Origin: Lactifluus volemus
Taxonomy: Eukaryota > Basidiomycota > Agaricomycetes > Russulales > Russulaceae
Length of the DNA: 64,000 bases
Assembly: GCA_022376515.1 (NCBI GenBank)
Contig: WTXI01000157.1
Span: 22,320-86,319, forward strand
Reading direction: 5' to 3'
The notes under the pieces are model-generated. The model made no database searches. It saw only the letters and a list, made by a program, of their open reading frames with translations, and was not told the DNA's origin. Of the stretch, positions 23,588 through 33,944 are shown piece after piece. The position numbers were made by a program, and so were the translations under genes. Each line of letters opens with the position of its first letter. Positions within the stretch are counted from its first letter, which is position 1.

Positions 23588-25673
23588 ATGACTCTTCTCT
23601 ACCCTGTGACCGTCGCTGCCCTAGCCGTGTTGTTATTCAGTTCAGCTTTTCACGCACTGGCATCCCAGTGTCGCAACGAGCCTGGGGACCCTGGCTATCC
23701 TACTGCCACGGATTGGTCTGCTTTGAACGACACAATAGGTGGCATGCTACTCAACGTCTTACCCTCTGCAGAGGCCTGTCGCGAATTGGCCTGCACAGAG
23801 GCTCAATGGGAAAGCGGCATTTTTCGACAGACCATTCCTGGGTCAATGAACTCTGTTGGTGTTCTGACTTGATCCCTTTACCATTAATGACTTTATTTTT
23901 GGCACATTCAGTACAATTGGGAACAGGTAAAGTGTCTCAACCCTCATTGTCCTTTTTACCCTCTCAACTTGAAGTCCATCCTTGATAGGATTACAATCCT
24001 CCCGCTGAGCTATGCCTACGTAACGGGACTACGTGTGCGCAGGGACATGTCCCACTTTACGCGGTCAATGCTACTGCCGTTCAACATATTCAGGTTTGCT
24101 ATCCTTCTATTCATCTGCGTCATGACCGCTTACCACTTTCTAGGCCGGGGTCCGATTTGCGAACACCTACAACTTGCGTGTTGCTATCAAATCCTCCGGT
24201 CATGATTATTTGGGTCGCTCCACTGCAAGACATTCGCTCCTCCTCTGGACTGCTTATCTGAAAAATACCGCATTTTCAGAACAATTTTACATAGCGGGCG
24301 TAGACCAGGGACCCGCGGTCACTGTTGGTTCCGGGGTCGGCCTAAAAACTATGTACGCTGCGGCTAAGGCACAAAATAAGATGTTTGTAGGAGGCAGTGC
24401 CGCCACTGTCTGTGCGGCAGGCGGATATACACAGGGTGCAGGACACTCCGGGTTCTCACCAATATACGGGCTTGCCGCAGATAATGTTCTTCGTACGGTT
24501 TATTTCCAGTAAGCCCGGAAGTAGACTCAAGCCAAGCTCCAGAATACCGCGTCGTTCTAGCCAATGGCTCATTTGTAAAAGCCAACTCGGTCGAGCACTC
24601 AGACCGTACGCTCTCTGCGCATGTCTAGCATTCGTACCTCTCATTTCTTCACTTTCTCCTTTTAGTGTTCTGGGCTATGCGCGGGGGCGGCGCAGGTAGC
24701 TGGGGCGTGATCATCGATGCGACCCTTCGCACATTCCCCACTTTCAATGCAACTCTTCACACCGTGAATGTGCTAACGGATACGTTGGGCCAAACAGCCA
24801 ATCTGATGACGACTCACGCTATGCACGTCAAGGACTGGGACGCGGTCAAGGCTGGGCAATACTTCTACCTCTCAGGATCAGCACTCAATACTAGCACCCT
24901 TGTCATCTCTACATTGTTTAAAGACCTAGACGGCAACGCTAGCAAGGCGCAGATGTCCCCCTTTCTGAACGATGCGAGGGCGCTTGGAGCTGTTGTCGAG
25001 AACGAGTCAACGAACACTGCGGTTGCCAACGATATTGTTGGATTGGCAGACGACGCGTCTGGGTTCAATCTCATTCTTAGCTCTCGCCTCATTCCTGCCT
25101 CCGTTTATCTCGATTCGCCAGGCAATGTCGGTGCTGCCTACAAGCAGATCCTCTCACAGGGTATCCCACAAATTCTTGGGCACCTTGTCGCCGGCGGTGT
25201 GCTTTCCTTCCCTTTTTTTTGCCGCGCGTATTTGCCATGATTTATCATTCACGTAGGCCAAGTCGCCGCCAATGCCAATATCAGTTCGGCCATCATCCCA
25301 GCATGGCGGTCAGCAAAGACCCATGTGGGTGTCATTTTTGGATGTTGAGAATCTCGGATCTGACACGTCTGACTAGATAATTGCGACACAATCTTGGAAC
25401 GATACGTTATCTGCAGCGGACGTACAGGCATTACGGAAGAACTTTACCGCATCAGTTGAACCTGTGCTCTCGGGGCTTGCTGGTGGTGCATCTAGCGGCA
25501 GTTATTCAAACGAAGGTGACGTGCTCGAGCCGAATTTCCAGATCACATTTTATGGTCCAAACTACTCCCGTCTTGAGCGCATAAAGTCTCTCTACGACCC
25601 CAATGACCTTTTCATCGTTCCGACTGGAGTTCATAGCGAAAACTGGGATGCGGAGGGCATATGTAGAGTATAG
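23588..25673 (+). CDS. Secreted FAD-linked oxidase, berberine-bridge (BBE) type, tandem copy 1
   Basis: These VAO/PCMH-fold flavoenzymes oxidise sugars, alcohols or alkaloid-like substrates outside the cell. Eight exons join in phase: 23588-23854, 23912-23926, 23989-24093, 24144-24492, 24543-24605, 24666-25196, 25257-25324 and 25377-25673, about 564 residues. Features: signal peptide (VTVAALAVLLFSSAFHALAS), flavin-binding loop with the expected covalent His (KSSGHDYLGRS), TVCAAGGYTQGAGHS, FWAMRGGGAGSWGVI, and a C-terminal BBE segment ending FQITFYGPNYSRLERIKSLY, DPNDLFIVPTGV. The second exon is only 15 nt (codes YNWEQ). At the usual 6-S-cysteinyl position (CPT in relatives) this protein has AAT, suggesting flavin attachment through His only. 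A close paralogue lies 4.5 kb downstream on the same strand. Confidence 0.9.
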
Positions 25674-28041
25674 AGTAGATATTTCAGATATTTGATTGGT
25701 GTCGACGTTGTCGAACATCCATTTTACAATGTACCGTCCTTTCTCCTCAAAATCGACTTAATACCCTACTTCTTCCCCGGGCCTCAGCCACACGTCGGAC
25801 GAACTTGTGCAGAACGTGACTGATGTGACAGTGGTTGTGTTCGTCTCTGATATCCGTCAGTGGCTCCATCCTTCGTCTCAGACTTCCTCTCGCCTTCTTC
25901 GTCGGGTCGTCCTGATATTGATCCTTCATCTCGTCCAAACCGTACGCATCAGCGAGCGCGTCAACAGCTTTCCGTATGGCTCTAAATCTTCGTCGATGTC
26001 ATTGTATGTAAACTTCGACAGTCCCGCGCACCATATATCATAGGCGGTGATCCGTCCGGCGTGATGTCTGCGCTCAGGCATGGGGGAAAATGAAACGCCA
26101 TGCCGATCAGAAGCGAGGGCGGACACCATTGGCTTCAGTATGCGGGAAATGCGGTGGGGGGCTCCTCCGCTGGGCTCCGACTCGGACGCATTCAAATTTG
26201 CAAACTCTCGATGAGAGAATGAGGGCGGATAGGGTGGCCGGAGTGAGTGAGCGCTTCAACGTTTCCACCGAGGGCGACGATCCCACTTCCAAAGATTGAG
26301 CACGAAGGCATATGCGCCCTGCGGATGAGCCCGCGGAGAAGTGTGTGTGCGGAAGGAAAATATTGCGCGTGGGACCAGTCGAAGAAGGCGACGAGGTTCT
26401 CCAGAGAGTGGGGACCGCGTACGCGAAAGAGAGGCGCGCCGCCCAGGCGTAAACCGTGGTTATCAATGAAACGGAGAGAGTGGCCCGTCCTTCGAATTGT
26501 AGCCATTCGGCATCGGCGTGGAATTGGACGCGCTAGGCGTTTTCATATATGAGGCGCCTGAGATACTTGACAGTATTCTTCTGGTGAGGAGGGGTTTGGT
26601 CCATGCTGCTGTGAATAACACGGTCGTAAGCAGCGGGATTGTTCCCTAGCTGAAGAAAAGATTCGAGATGAGCATGGCCGGGGACGGCACCATAGCAAAC
26701 GTTTCTCGGACCACAGCAGACTCACTTCTCTTCAATAAGCGTAAGGTTTATGTTTATTGAATAGAGCGATAGGCATAACACGAAGGAAGTTGAGTCCGAA
26801 GTGATTTGGTGCTGGGACTCAGCTGGGGATTACCGAGTCGGAGCTCAATGGTGCCTGCGCTTAGCCGTCTGTTCAAGTTCTGGCTGAGCTCCACAGTGTC
26901 GATGGCCTCCAGTCTTGCAATTATATTGCGAGAACTTGGATAGAAGCCCAGTTACTAGTAGAAGCCAATTAAAGTGAGGAACAACTCGCCCTGAATGTTG
27001 GAGTGATTTATCTGAGGCCCCCGTCACACCTACTTCTGGCAGAACTGTTATTTCCTTTTAGTTATAAGCTAACACTTTCATAGGTCGCCTTCTCATCGCT
27101 TATCACTGAGGTCGTCAAATAATGCCGAGTCCCTTGAAGTTCTCCCGTCGGGAATTAAGTACTATGTCATCGCCACTATCAATTGTCGTAATCGTGCCAC
27201 CGTTTGATAATACTGTATGTATACGTGGCGTGTTTTATGCAGGCAGAAAGAGGAGCCTACATCACTCTCACAACTGCCCGTCTGCCTGTGAGGCGACAGC
27301 TCTATGACTGGTTGGGTCCACCATGTTGGTACACGTTTTTTATGAATGCACGGAAGAGGGAAAGAAGGCCAATTGCAAAGTGGTTAGTCGCTCTACAGGA
27401 GCTTTGGCCATTTCTGATGATCTTCCCTGACTTTTTTTGGTTACTCAAGCATAGCAAGGGCGCCTAAGTGGCGCCGCTCATTTCAACAAACTTGCTGCGG
27501 TCTTGTGCTCGCATCGCCCACCGCGTCTGCAGGATGGAAGCATATGTACTTGTAATCCGATTAACGGATCAATTAGTAAAGAATAGGCGAGTTGAACGAT
27601 AATTAGCGTAGCGGTTACAGAAGCCTGAGCAGTAAAAAAGCGACCATTCCGCACGAGAAATCCATCGTATATACTGTAGTCGAAAAAGAAATAGACAGTC
27701 ACTCACTGGTGACCTTGACTTTGTACAGACCCGCTCTATTACTTCAAGTTGCCCCAAGATGGAGAGCGCCCGGCCGCCGGCCGAATCTCGGCATCAGCGC
27801 CGTCTGTTATTGCGACACCAATTGATTGTCCTAGTACGCTATGCACCATATGGCACTTTGCCTCAACGAATCATACGCCTTGCTCCAGCTCCACTCAAAC
27901 GCCTACAGTTTGCAGCCGCAAACATGCGGTACTGTAGCACAACCGCCCGTTCGAGTAACGCTGACGTCAACATGATGAACTTGCTGTTGGCTGTGGGACA
28001 GACTTCTACTTCTACCCTTTGCCGCCAGCGGGTGTCCGAGT
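25674..28041. other. Intergenic between the FAD-oxidase copies
   Basis: Apart from a minus-strand coding-like locus at 25747-26506 (separate entry), nothing here is supported as a gene. The right end is the promoter of copy 2. TACTGTA-type motifs occur near 27207, 27672 and 27925, and GACTCGG/CCGAGTC near 26181, 26836 and 28041. Confidence 0.45.
25747..26506 (-). other. Coding-like locus of unknown family, probably decayed
   Basis: On the minus strand three overlapping frames carry protein-like sequence in order: HSLRFIDNHGLRLGGAPLFR and ENLVAFFDWSHAQYFPSAHT (26480-26340), RAHPQGAYAFVLNLWKWDRR (about 26330-26270), then RAIRKAVDALADAYGLDEMK (about 25995-25935) followed by a basic region ending at a stop at 25747. 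The last block could be a true terminal exon with an acceptor near 26002, but the preceding blocks cannot be joined in phase. Family unrecognised. Either a pseudogene or a gene whose introns I failed to place. Confidence 0.3.
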
Positions 28042-28051
28042 CTACTTAAGA
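28042..28051 (+). promoter_or_regulatory. Conserved CTACTTAAGA element upstream of FAD-oxidase copy 2
   Basis: Same ten bases as at 23526-23535, here 57 nt before the ATG of copy 2. The nearly equal spacing in both copies makes a core-promoter role plausible. Confidence 0.35.
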
Positions 28052-28107
28052 TGGAAGTGGCTTCGTAAAGTTTTCTTTTCTGTCACTATCCCCCTGTTCT
28101 TTGAGCA

Positions 28108-30192
28108 ATGTTCACTCTTCTCCGCCCAATAACCGTAGCTGCCCTAGCCGTATCGTTATTCAACCCGGCTACTGTGCACGCGTGGTCTCGTTGTCGCAAC
28201 CAACCTGGTGATCCAGGTTATCCTACTGATGCAGATTGGTCTACTTTGAACGCCACGATAGGTGGCAGGCTACTCAAAGTCGTACCCTCAGCAGAAGCCT
28301 GTCGCGAATTGGACTGCACGGAGGCCCAATGGGAAAGCAGCGTCTTTCGGCAGGCCATCCCCGGCTCAATGAATGCGGTTCGTTCATATTACTTCACATT
28401 TCTTGCCGTAAATGACCATTTTTTCGCATGTACAGTACAATTGGGAACAGGTGAGGCCTTCTAGGTTGTGTCATCACCTTCTCAATTCAAGCATGCCAAC
28501 AGGATTACGGCCCTCCTTCTGAGCTCTGCTTACATAACGGAACCACCTGTGCGCAGGGAGACGTTCCCCTCTACGCAGTCAACGCCACAGCCGTTCAATA
28601 TATTCAGGTCTACTATTCTTCTAGCCCGCTGCATGGTGATCGCTCATCACTTTCTAGGCTGGCATCCAATTTGCAAACGCCTACAACTTGCGTGTTGCTA
28701 TCAAATCCTCCGGTCATGATTATTTGGGTCGCTCTACTGCAAGACATTCGCTCCTCCTTTGGACGGCCTACTTGCGGAATGTCACCTTTGCAAACCAATA
28801 CCTCATAGCCGGCGTAGACCAGGGACCTGTGGTTACTGTTGGTTCCGGAGTCCCCGAGAATATCATCTATGCTATGGCCAAGACGCAAAATAAGATGGTA
28901 GTAGGTGGCATTGCTGCCACTGTCTCATGGGCAGGGGGATATATCCAAGGCGGTGGACACTCCGCGATCTCACCCATTTACGGACTTGGGTCAGATAATG
29001 TTCTTCGTACGTGGTTTAATTCCACCAAACTTGAAACTTGACTCAAGATCGGTTCCAAGAGTTCCGCGTTGTTCTGGCTAATGGCTCATTCGTGAACGTC
29101 AACTCGGCTGAGAACCCCGACCGTACGTTTTCTGAAATGACCAGCTTTCTTATTCCTCATCTCTTTCTCTTCTAGTGTTCTGGGCCATGCGCGGGGGAGG
29201 CGCTGGCAGCTGGGGTGTAATCATTGATGCCACTTTTCGCACATTCCCCACTTTTAACATAACCGCCCACGCCGTGGAGATCCTTACGGCTACCTTGGAC
29301 CAGACGGCCAAACTAATGACGACACATGCCATGCACGTCGGGGATTGGGATGCGGTCAGGGCTGGCCAATACTTCTTCCTGGGGGGGTCAACATTCAATA
29401 GCACCCTCTCCGTGGCTACAATTTTCAAAGATCTCGACACTAATGCTAGCACGGCACAGATGTCCCCTTTCCTAAATGATGCAAGGGCACTGGGAGCTGT
29501 TGTCCAGAATGAGATCACGATAACTGCGCTCGTCAATGATGCTGCTGAAATCCCAGACGACACGTCTGGGTTCAATACCATTCTTAGCTCACGCCTCATT
29601 CCCAACTCCGTTTACCTCAATGCACCGAGCAGCGTTGGTGATACATACAAGCAGCTCCTCTCAGAAGGTGTAGAATCAATCCTTGGACACCTTGTCGCTG
29701 GTGGTGTGTTTCGCCCAACATCTTCCTGTACTGCTCATTGATTTTTCACCTAGGTCAAGTCGCCGCCAACGCCAATATCAGTTCGGCAGTCATCCCAGCA
29801 TGGCGCTCCGCGAAGGTCCACGTGAGCTCCCCTCCTTCCTTTGAATGGTCCGAGCGCCTTTCTGACACGTCTGGCCGGGCTAGTTGGTCGCAGCTCAAGA
29901 TTGGAACGATTCTTTGCCTGCAGAGGACGTACAGGCCTTGCGGAAGAACTTCACGGCAAGGGTTCAACCCGTGCTGTCGGAACTTGCCGGTGGTGAATGC
30001 AGTGGTAGCTACTCGAACGAAGCGGACGTTCTTGAGCCGAATTTCCAGGTCACATTTTACGGCCCAAACTACGCTCGCCTTGAGAGCATCAAGGCTGCGT
30101 ATGACCCTGATGACCTTTTCATCGTGCCGACCGGAGTCCGTAGCGAATTCTGGGATGCGGATGGCATGTGCCAAGTATCGCCATCACCATGA
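28108..30192 (+). CDS. Secreted FAD-linked oxidase, berberine-bridge (BBE) type, tandem copy 2
   Basis: Paralogue of the gene at 23588-25673, with every intron at the same place: exons 28108-28377, 28436-28450 (the same 15-nt YNWEQ exon), 28503-28607, 28658-29006, 29060-29122, 29176-29703, 29754-29821 and 29884-30192. The exon lengths are identical or differ by whole codons, so both copies look functional. The protein keeps the signal peptide (ITVAALAVSLFNPATVHAW), KSSGHDYLGRS, GGGHSAISPIYGL and the BBE ending, and finishes with a short extra tail (MCQVSPSP). Where copy 1 has TVCAAGG this copy has TVSWAGG, and the CPT cysteine is again Ala. Substrate unknown. Divergence lies mostly in the middle of the protein, consistent with change in substrate preference (inference). 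Confidence 0.9.
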
Positions 30193-31974
30193 GTGGTTTC
30201 AGTTCTACCTTGTATTCTTTAGTGTGTATGTTTGTTTCTGTGTTGTCAACTTTGGACTAGCGTTTGTAAGTTATCTACTGACGGTTCATACTAGTAGATA
30301 TTCAAGTGTCGAACTAGATGCCAGTGAACCCACCGTGTATGACTCAGGGAAGAGAGAGGAACCCATCGTCACAGATGCCCCGGTGATCAACGATGGGCGC
30401 AACCGTCAAGTACAATATTTTAGATACATTACAGTAACTTCAATACGAACCTTTCAAGTTCGAGTTGTGCTCACTGCATATTGGTCACGCCTGCCGACCG
30501 GGTGCCGTGTCAGCGATCTGGAAATCAAAACAGCCGAACGGAATATGGTTTGTGACACAGTGTGACTGAGCACGAGCAAATTGCCACTTATTTTTACTCG
30601 TACTTAGATCTTGCGCGGCCGCTCCGGGCGGCAGCAGCGTCGAGAACGCTGTTCTTGACGTGATACTGTACCCTTTTACTGACACCATGTGCGTCATAAT
30701 CTGAGGTGTGCCTCGCAGGCACAGGAACGTTAACTATCACGTGAACTGATTGGCGTTCCCACGCTCCATCGCACACGGCAGCCGAAGTCGTCACTTTGCC
30801 TCACATGAGGCACGGAAAATAAACATGTTATGGCGCCAGCTACGGGCCTACAGCGGAGCAACACATCTTAAGGGACGGCGGTTGGGCGTGTTAGTGTTCT
30901 CCACCGCTGTAGGCCTTGCCTCAGCCGACTCTAGTCACTCTACCGATCTCACTTGTCACTGCATCCCTAATGAGACACTGAAAATAAAACAAACTTTTTC
31001 CCACCCCCTGCGCAACCTGTGCAAACTCAATGTCTCAAGCCAGAACGTGCTGCTGTTGCTGCTGCTAGAGCCTAGAGTCCTACAGTGCTACTAGGGGAGA
31101 AACACCCTGAGAAGAGGGGAATAGTTAAGTAAGTATACTGTAAAGGGCAACCATCTGCCGCTGAGTGGGGCCAGCCCTATCGGCTGGCGTGGATGGCCAC
31201 ATAAAGGGCAAGTTGGTGGCGAGACACCTTGGGGAATGGGAAAAGGGGGTGGTACAGGTATCAGAGCAGTCGCATTTCAACGCTTCATTCCTGGTCCGCC
31301 ACCTTTCTAGGAAGCCTTGAATCCATGTCTCTCGTCCTTCCACCCACGTACAGGATCCCAACTCCCACGGTCGACCATTCTGTGGGTATGAATGATCGTG
31401 TGTTCTCTCGGCCGGAAGCTGATAGATGCCCAATTGAACAGCACATTGTCACGAGCTGCGCCAGGGGACCTGGAACCAATCTCTCTTCGTCAAGCGAGAG
31501 AACCCGAGCATTGCCAGCGAGGCTCGCACCCAGGCGGATCCCTGTCAGCAGGCTCGGTCCACGCCCAGCGTGCCAGAGGTGTACGATGTTTTCGATGATG
31601 AGAGGGCAACAGGTATCCAGTCACGGAGCACATCTCCGTTCCGTCCTTTCGCTCCTGGATTGACGAACTGGGCCTTTCCGACCAAGAGCGCCAGGACGGA
31701 AATGCCACCACCCTCGCAGCGAACGCCAGACATGCCCCCTTCTAGATGGGGACATGATCGGCCCTGTGGGCGGGGGACGCATCCAACATAGCTTCTTCGA
31801 TGGAGGAGGCCCCTGTTCCGTTGGTGACGTTGACGGATTGACAGGTGTCCTTCCAATTTACGAATCTTTCGGCGATCTTCGGAACGGGGGCATTTATTGG
31901 AGTAGAATATGTCGCGGCGTGACAACGCTAGATAGATTCCCCCCATGACTAGGAAGTGCATGCTTCAGATTCCC
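30193..31974. other. Intergenic with repeat copy and protein-like scraps
   Basis: After the FAD-oxidase copy 2 stop the DNA has no intact gene. A segment at 30275-30420 matches pieces at 36095-36250 and 39165-39345 (separate entries). Around 31560-31760 the plus str and reads STPSVPEVYDVFDDE and, in another frame, SVPSFRSWIDELGLSDQERQ, suggesting a decayed gene of unknown family. TACTGTA motifs lie near 30664 and 31132. Confidence 0.4.
30275..30420 (-). repeat. Degraded copy of the EPSI-type segment found beside the proteases
   Basis: Bases from about 30284 to 30345 closely match the segment at 39177-39243, and the similarity fades to about 30420. In the best copy (39160-39345, minus) this DNA encodes an open frame. 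Here it contains changes that close the frame. It is a stray duplicate lying apart from the protease repeat unit. Confidence 0.5.
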
Positions 31975-32790
31975 AAGTTCGAATCCGATACGGCCATAGC
32001 CAACATCCCAGGCACCGTAGATGTTCTGGAGGAAAGCGTCACCAAGAAGAGAGATCACTCTATCACAAGCGCTGCCCACATGAGAACCAACGCCGGGCAC
32101 GTACCAATAGAGGGAGTATCTGTCGCCTTCGCACCAGCGATACATGTACTAGTGACATTGGGGGCAGCAACACTGAGATTAATGAAACAAGCAGGACTAA
32201 TATTGATGATATCTTCCACTGTCTGCCGGAAAGCGATGGGTCAGCGCTTATCTTGGAAAAGCCAAAGAGGCTCTGCATACAATGGGACCAGAAATATTAA
32301 CGGAGTCGGTGTATAGCACCACGGAAATGTTACCATCCGAATACTCCGCGAGATCCTGGAGGTCGCACCAGCTGCCGCGTTATAATTTGCATTCCCCGAG
32401 CAGCCCAATTGGCACCCAGCCGCGGGCACGATGAGCTCGCCAATGAGCATAGCAAAGCTCACTGTATGGGAGCAAATATTAGACGACAGCGATCACTAGC
32501 CAGAGACCATACCAGTGAATGTGTCTGTGGCACGCTTGCTTGAGTGATTGATGCCCTTGGAAAGGCGCTGGAGCTGGCTAGAATTCCTCTCAAATGCCAT
32601 TTTCCACTTGACTAGTATGGTGGTCTTCACGAAACTATATAGAGATAGTGGTTACGCTTCGAGATGGGGATGTAAATGTCATTAGAGAAAGACCGAGAGT
32701 CGGAGATTGGAATAGCCCCCGCGGGGTGAAGAAAAGGAAGTGCAGCGACTCGGAGGATAAAAGCGAAGGAGAACGTGTTTTTGAGAAAAC
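31975..32790 (-). pseudogene. Dead aspartic protease (copy A) of the protease cluster
   Basis: Minus-strand similarity to the intact proteases at 34200-35811 and 37287-38884 runs in order: a signal-peptide region (AFILRVAALPFLF, about 32780-32730) with IPISKR bases further on, an activation-region match near 32560, GELIVPAAGCQLGCSGNA (about 32440), a jump to INISPACFINLSVAAPNVT (about 32205-32155), and the end ISLLGDAFLQNIYGAWDVGYG with GRIGF (about 32065-31980). The catalytic DTGSS has become AMLIGE, and the part with the second catalytic Asp is deleted, making the locus half normal length. Stops interrupt the frame. It is inactive beyond doubt if these alignments hold. Confidence 0.75.
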
Positions 32791-32949
32791 GAATGGCTAA
32801 ACTAGAAACTTGAAAGAGAGAGCAGAAAAGGATAACTAGACTTGAGGGGTTTTGATATCTGCCGAAGGGGTGAGAAACTTAGTTAAAAGCATCACCGCCA
32901 GTGACCTTTGTAGCATAAATGCTATGAGGACGACGCGACCTCTAACCGA

Positions 32950-33240
32950 GATCTAACCCCTCTTCCGTGACCACATTGCAAGTTTGTTGCATGCCACTAT
33001 AATGCTACATCTCCGAATAGCAACGCAAGCTCCCCGCTCAGTTGTCCTCAACCCCCAGTTACGCTGACAAGTCGATCCACCGCTCTTTGCGGCGCTTCCC
33101 TCGCCAGGTCCGCTCGTAGACGGGAAGCACCAGTCGAATCTGCGGCTATTCAAAAAGCCCGTGACAGAGCCCAGCCCGCCACCCGTAATGAGGTGGTGTG
33201 GCGTGCCAGACAAGTGTTCTTTTCAACCTAGGAAAGCTGA
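32950..33240 (+). pseudogene. Truncated duplicate of the 5' part of the membrane-protein gene at 39470
   Basis: The plus strand from about 32965 to 33240 aligns base by base with 39541-39868: the shared run CCACATTGCAAGTTT, ATGCTACATCTC in the matching intron, the GTCGATC..CCACC..CTTTG region, CGGGAAGCACCAG, and TGGCGTGCCAGACAAGT. Indels and stops destroy the frame, and the match ends near the end of that gene's second exon. It sits upstream of dead protease A exactly as the intact gene sits upstream of protease C, so the pair was duplicated together. Confidence 0.7.
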
Positions 33241-33944
33241 AGGGACAAACCAAGTGAGAACTTGTGAAAAATCAGTTTACCCCATCCACTCTCCACCACA
33301 CGCCATTCACTCCGAGTCTTCGCTCTCAGCGCCCCCCGAGTCCCCGTTTGCCACCCCTCCCTGATCGGCGGACGGCTCGCTCCCCTCCCCGATCACTCTC
33401 CTCCCCTTCCCATCACTGTATACACCCTCCCAACTCAGGCCAACTATTCTCGCCCGGCCACTCTGAAGTTCCGGCTTCTCTTATATTGTCTCTAGTTTCT
33501 CAGGGTGAGTCGTGACCGCACATAACAAATGTTAGATGACGAACTCTGGAGCTACGTCCACCACCGAGGCGCAATTAAGAGGATAAGATATCGCTCCAGC
33601 ACTTCGAGCAAATGAATGGATGCCAGTGTCCCGGTCGACCGTCCACGCCCTTTTACCGTTGTTCCACTGTCAGAAGCTTCAGGCGCCAGTAGAGGGTCGT
33701 CTCAATATCCTCGTACTCAACGAAAAGCTCTCTTCCGTGGCTCTTCCGGGATATCCTTTAGTTGATGGAGCACCCACGGCTACCCATTCTCCAGCACCTA
33801 AGCCTCGGTCTCATCTCGGCCTTACCGTGTCCTACTATGACTCTTGTCAAGATTTCATGCCTCGTTTCAAACGTGTTTACTTACTCCCTGCTTCCGGCCC
33901 ATATACACGTAAAGTTCGTCAGCCGAGTCTATTAATAATAACGC
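33241..33944. other. Intergenic, protein-like scraps only
   Basis: Pro/Ser-rich readings (33260-33480) and a segment near 33630-33700 (plus, VPVDRPRPFTVVPLSEASGA) look faintly coding but lack starts, splice sites and a family. I see nothing further that can be supported. Confidence 0.4.
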
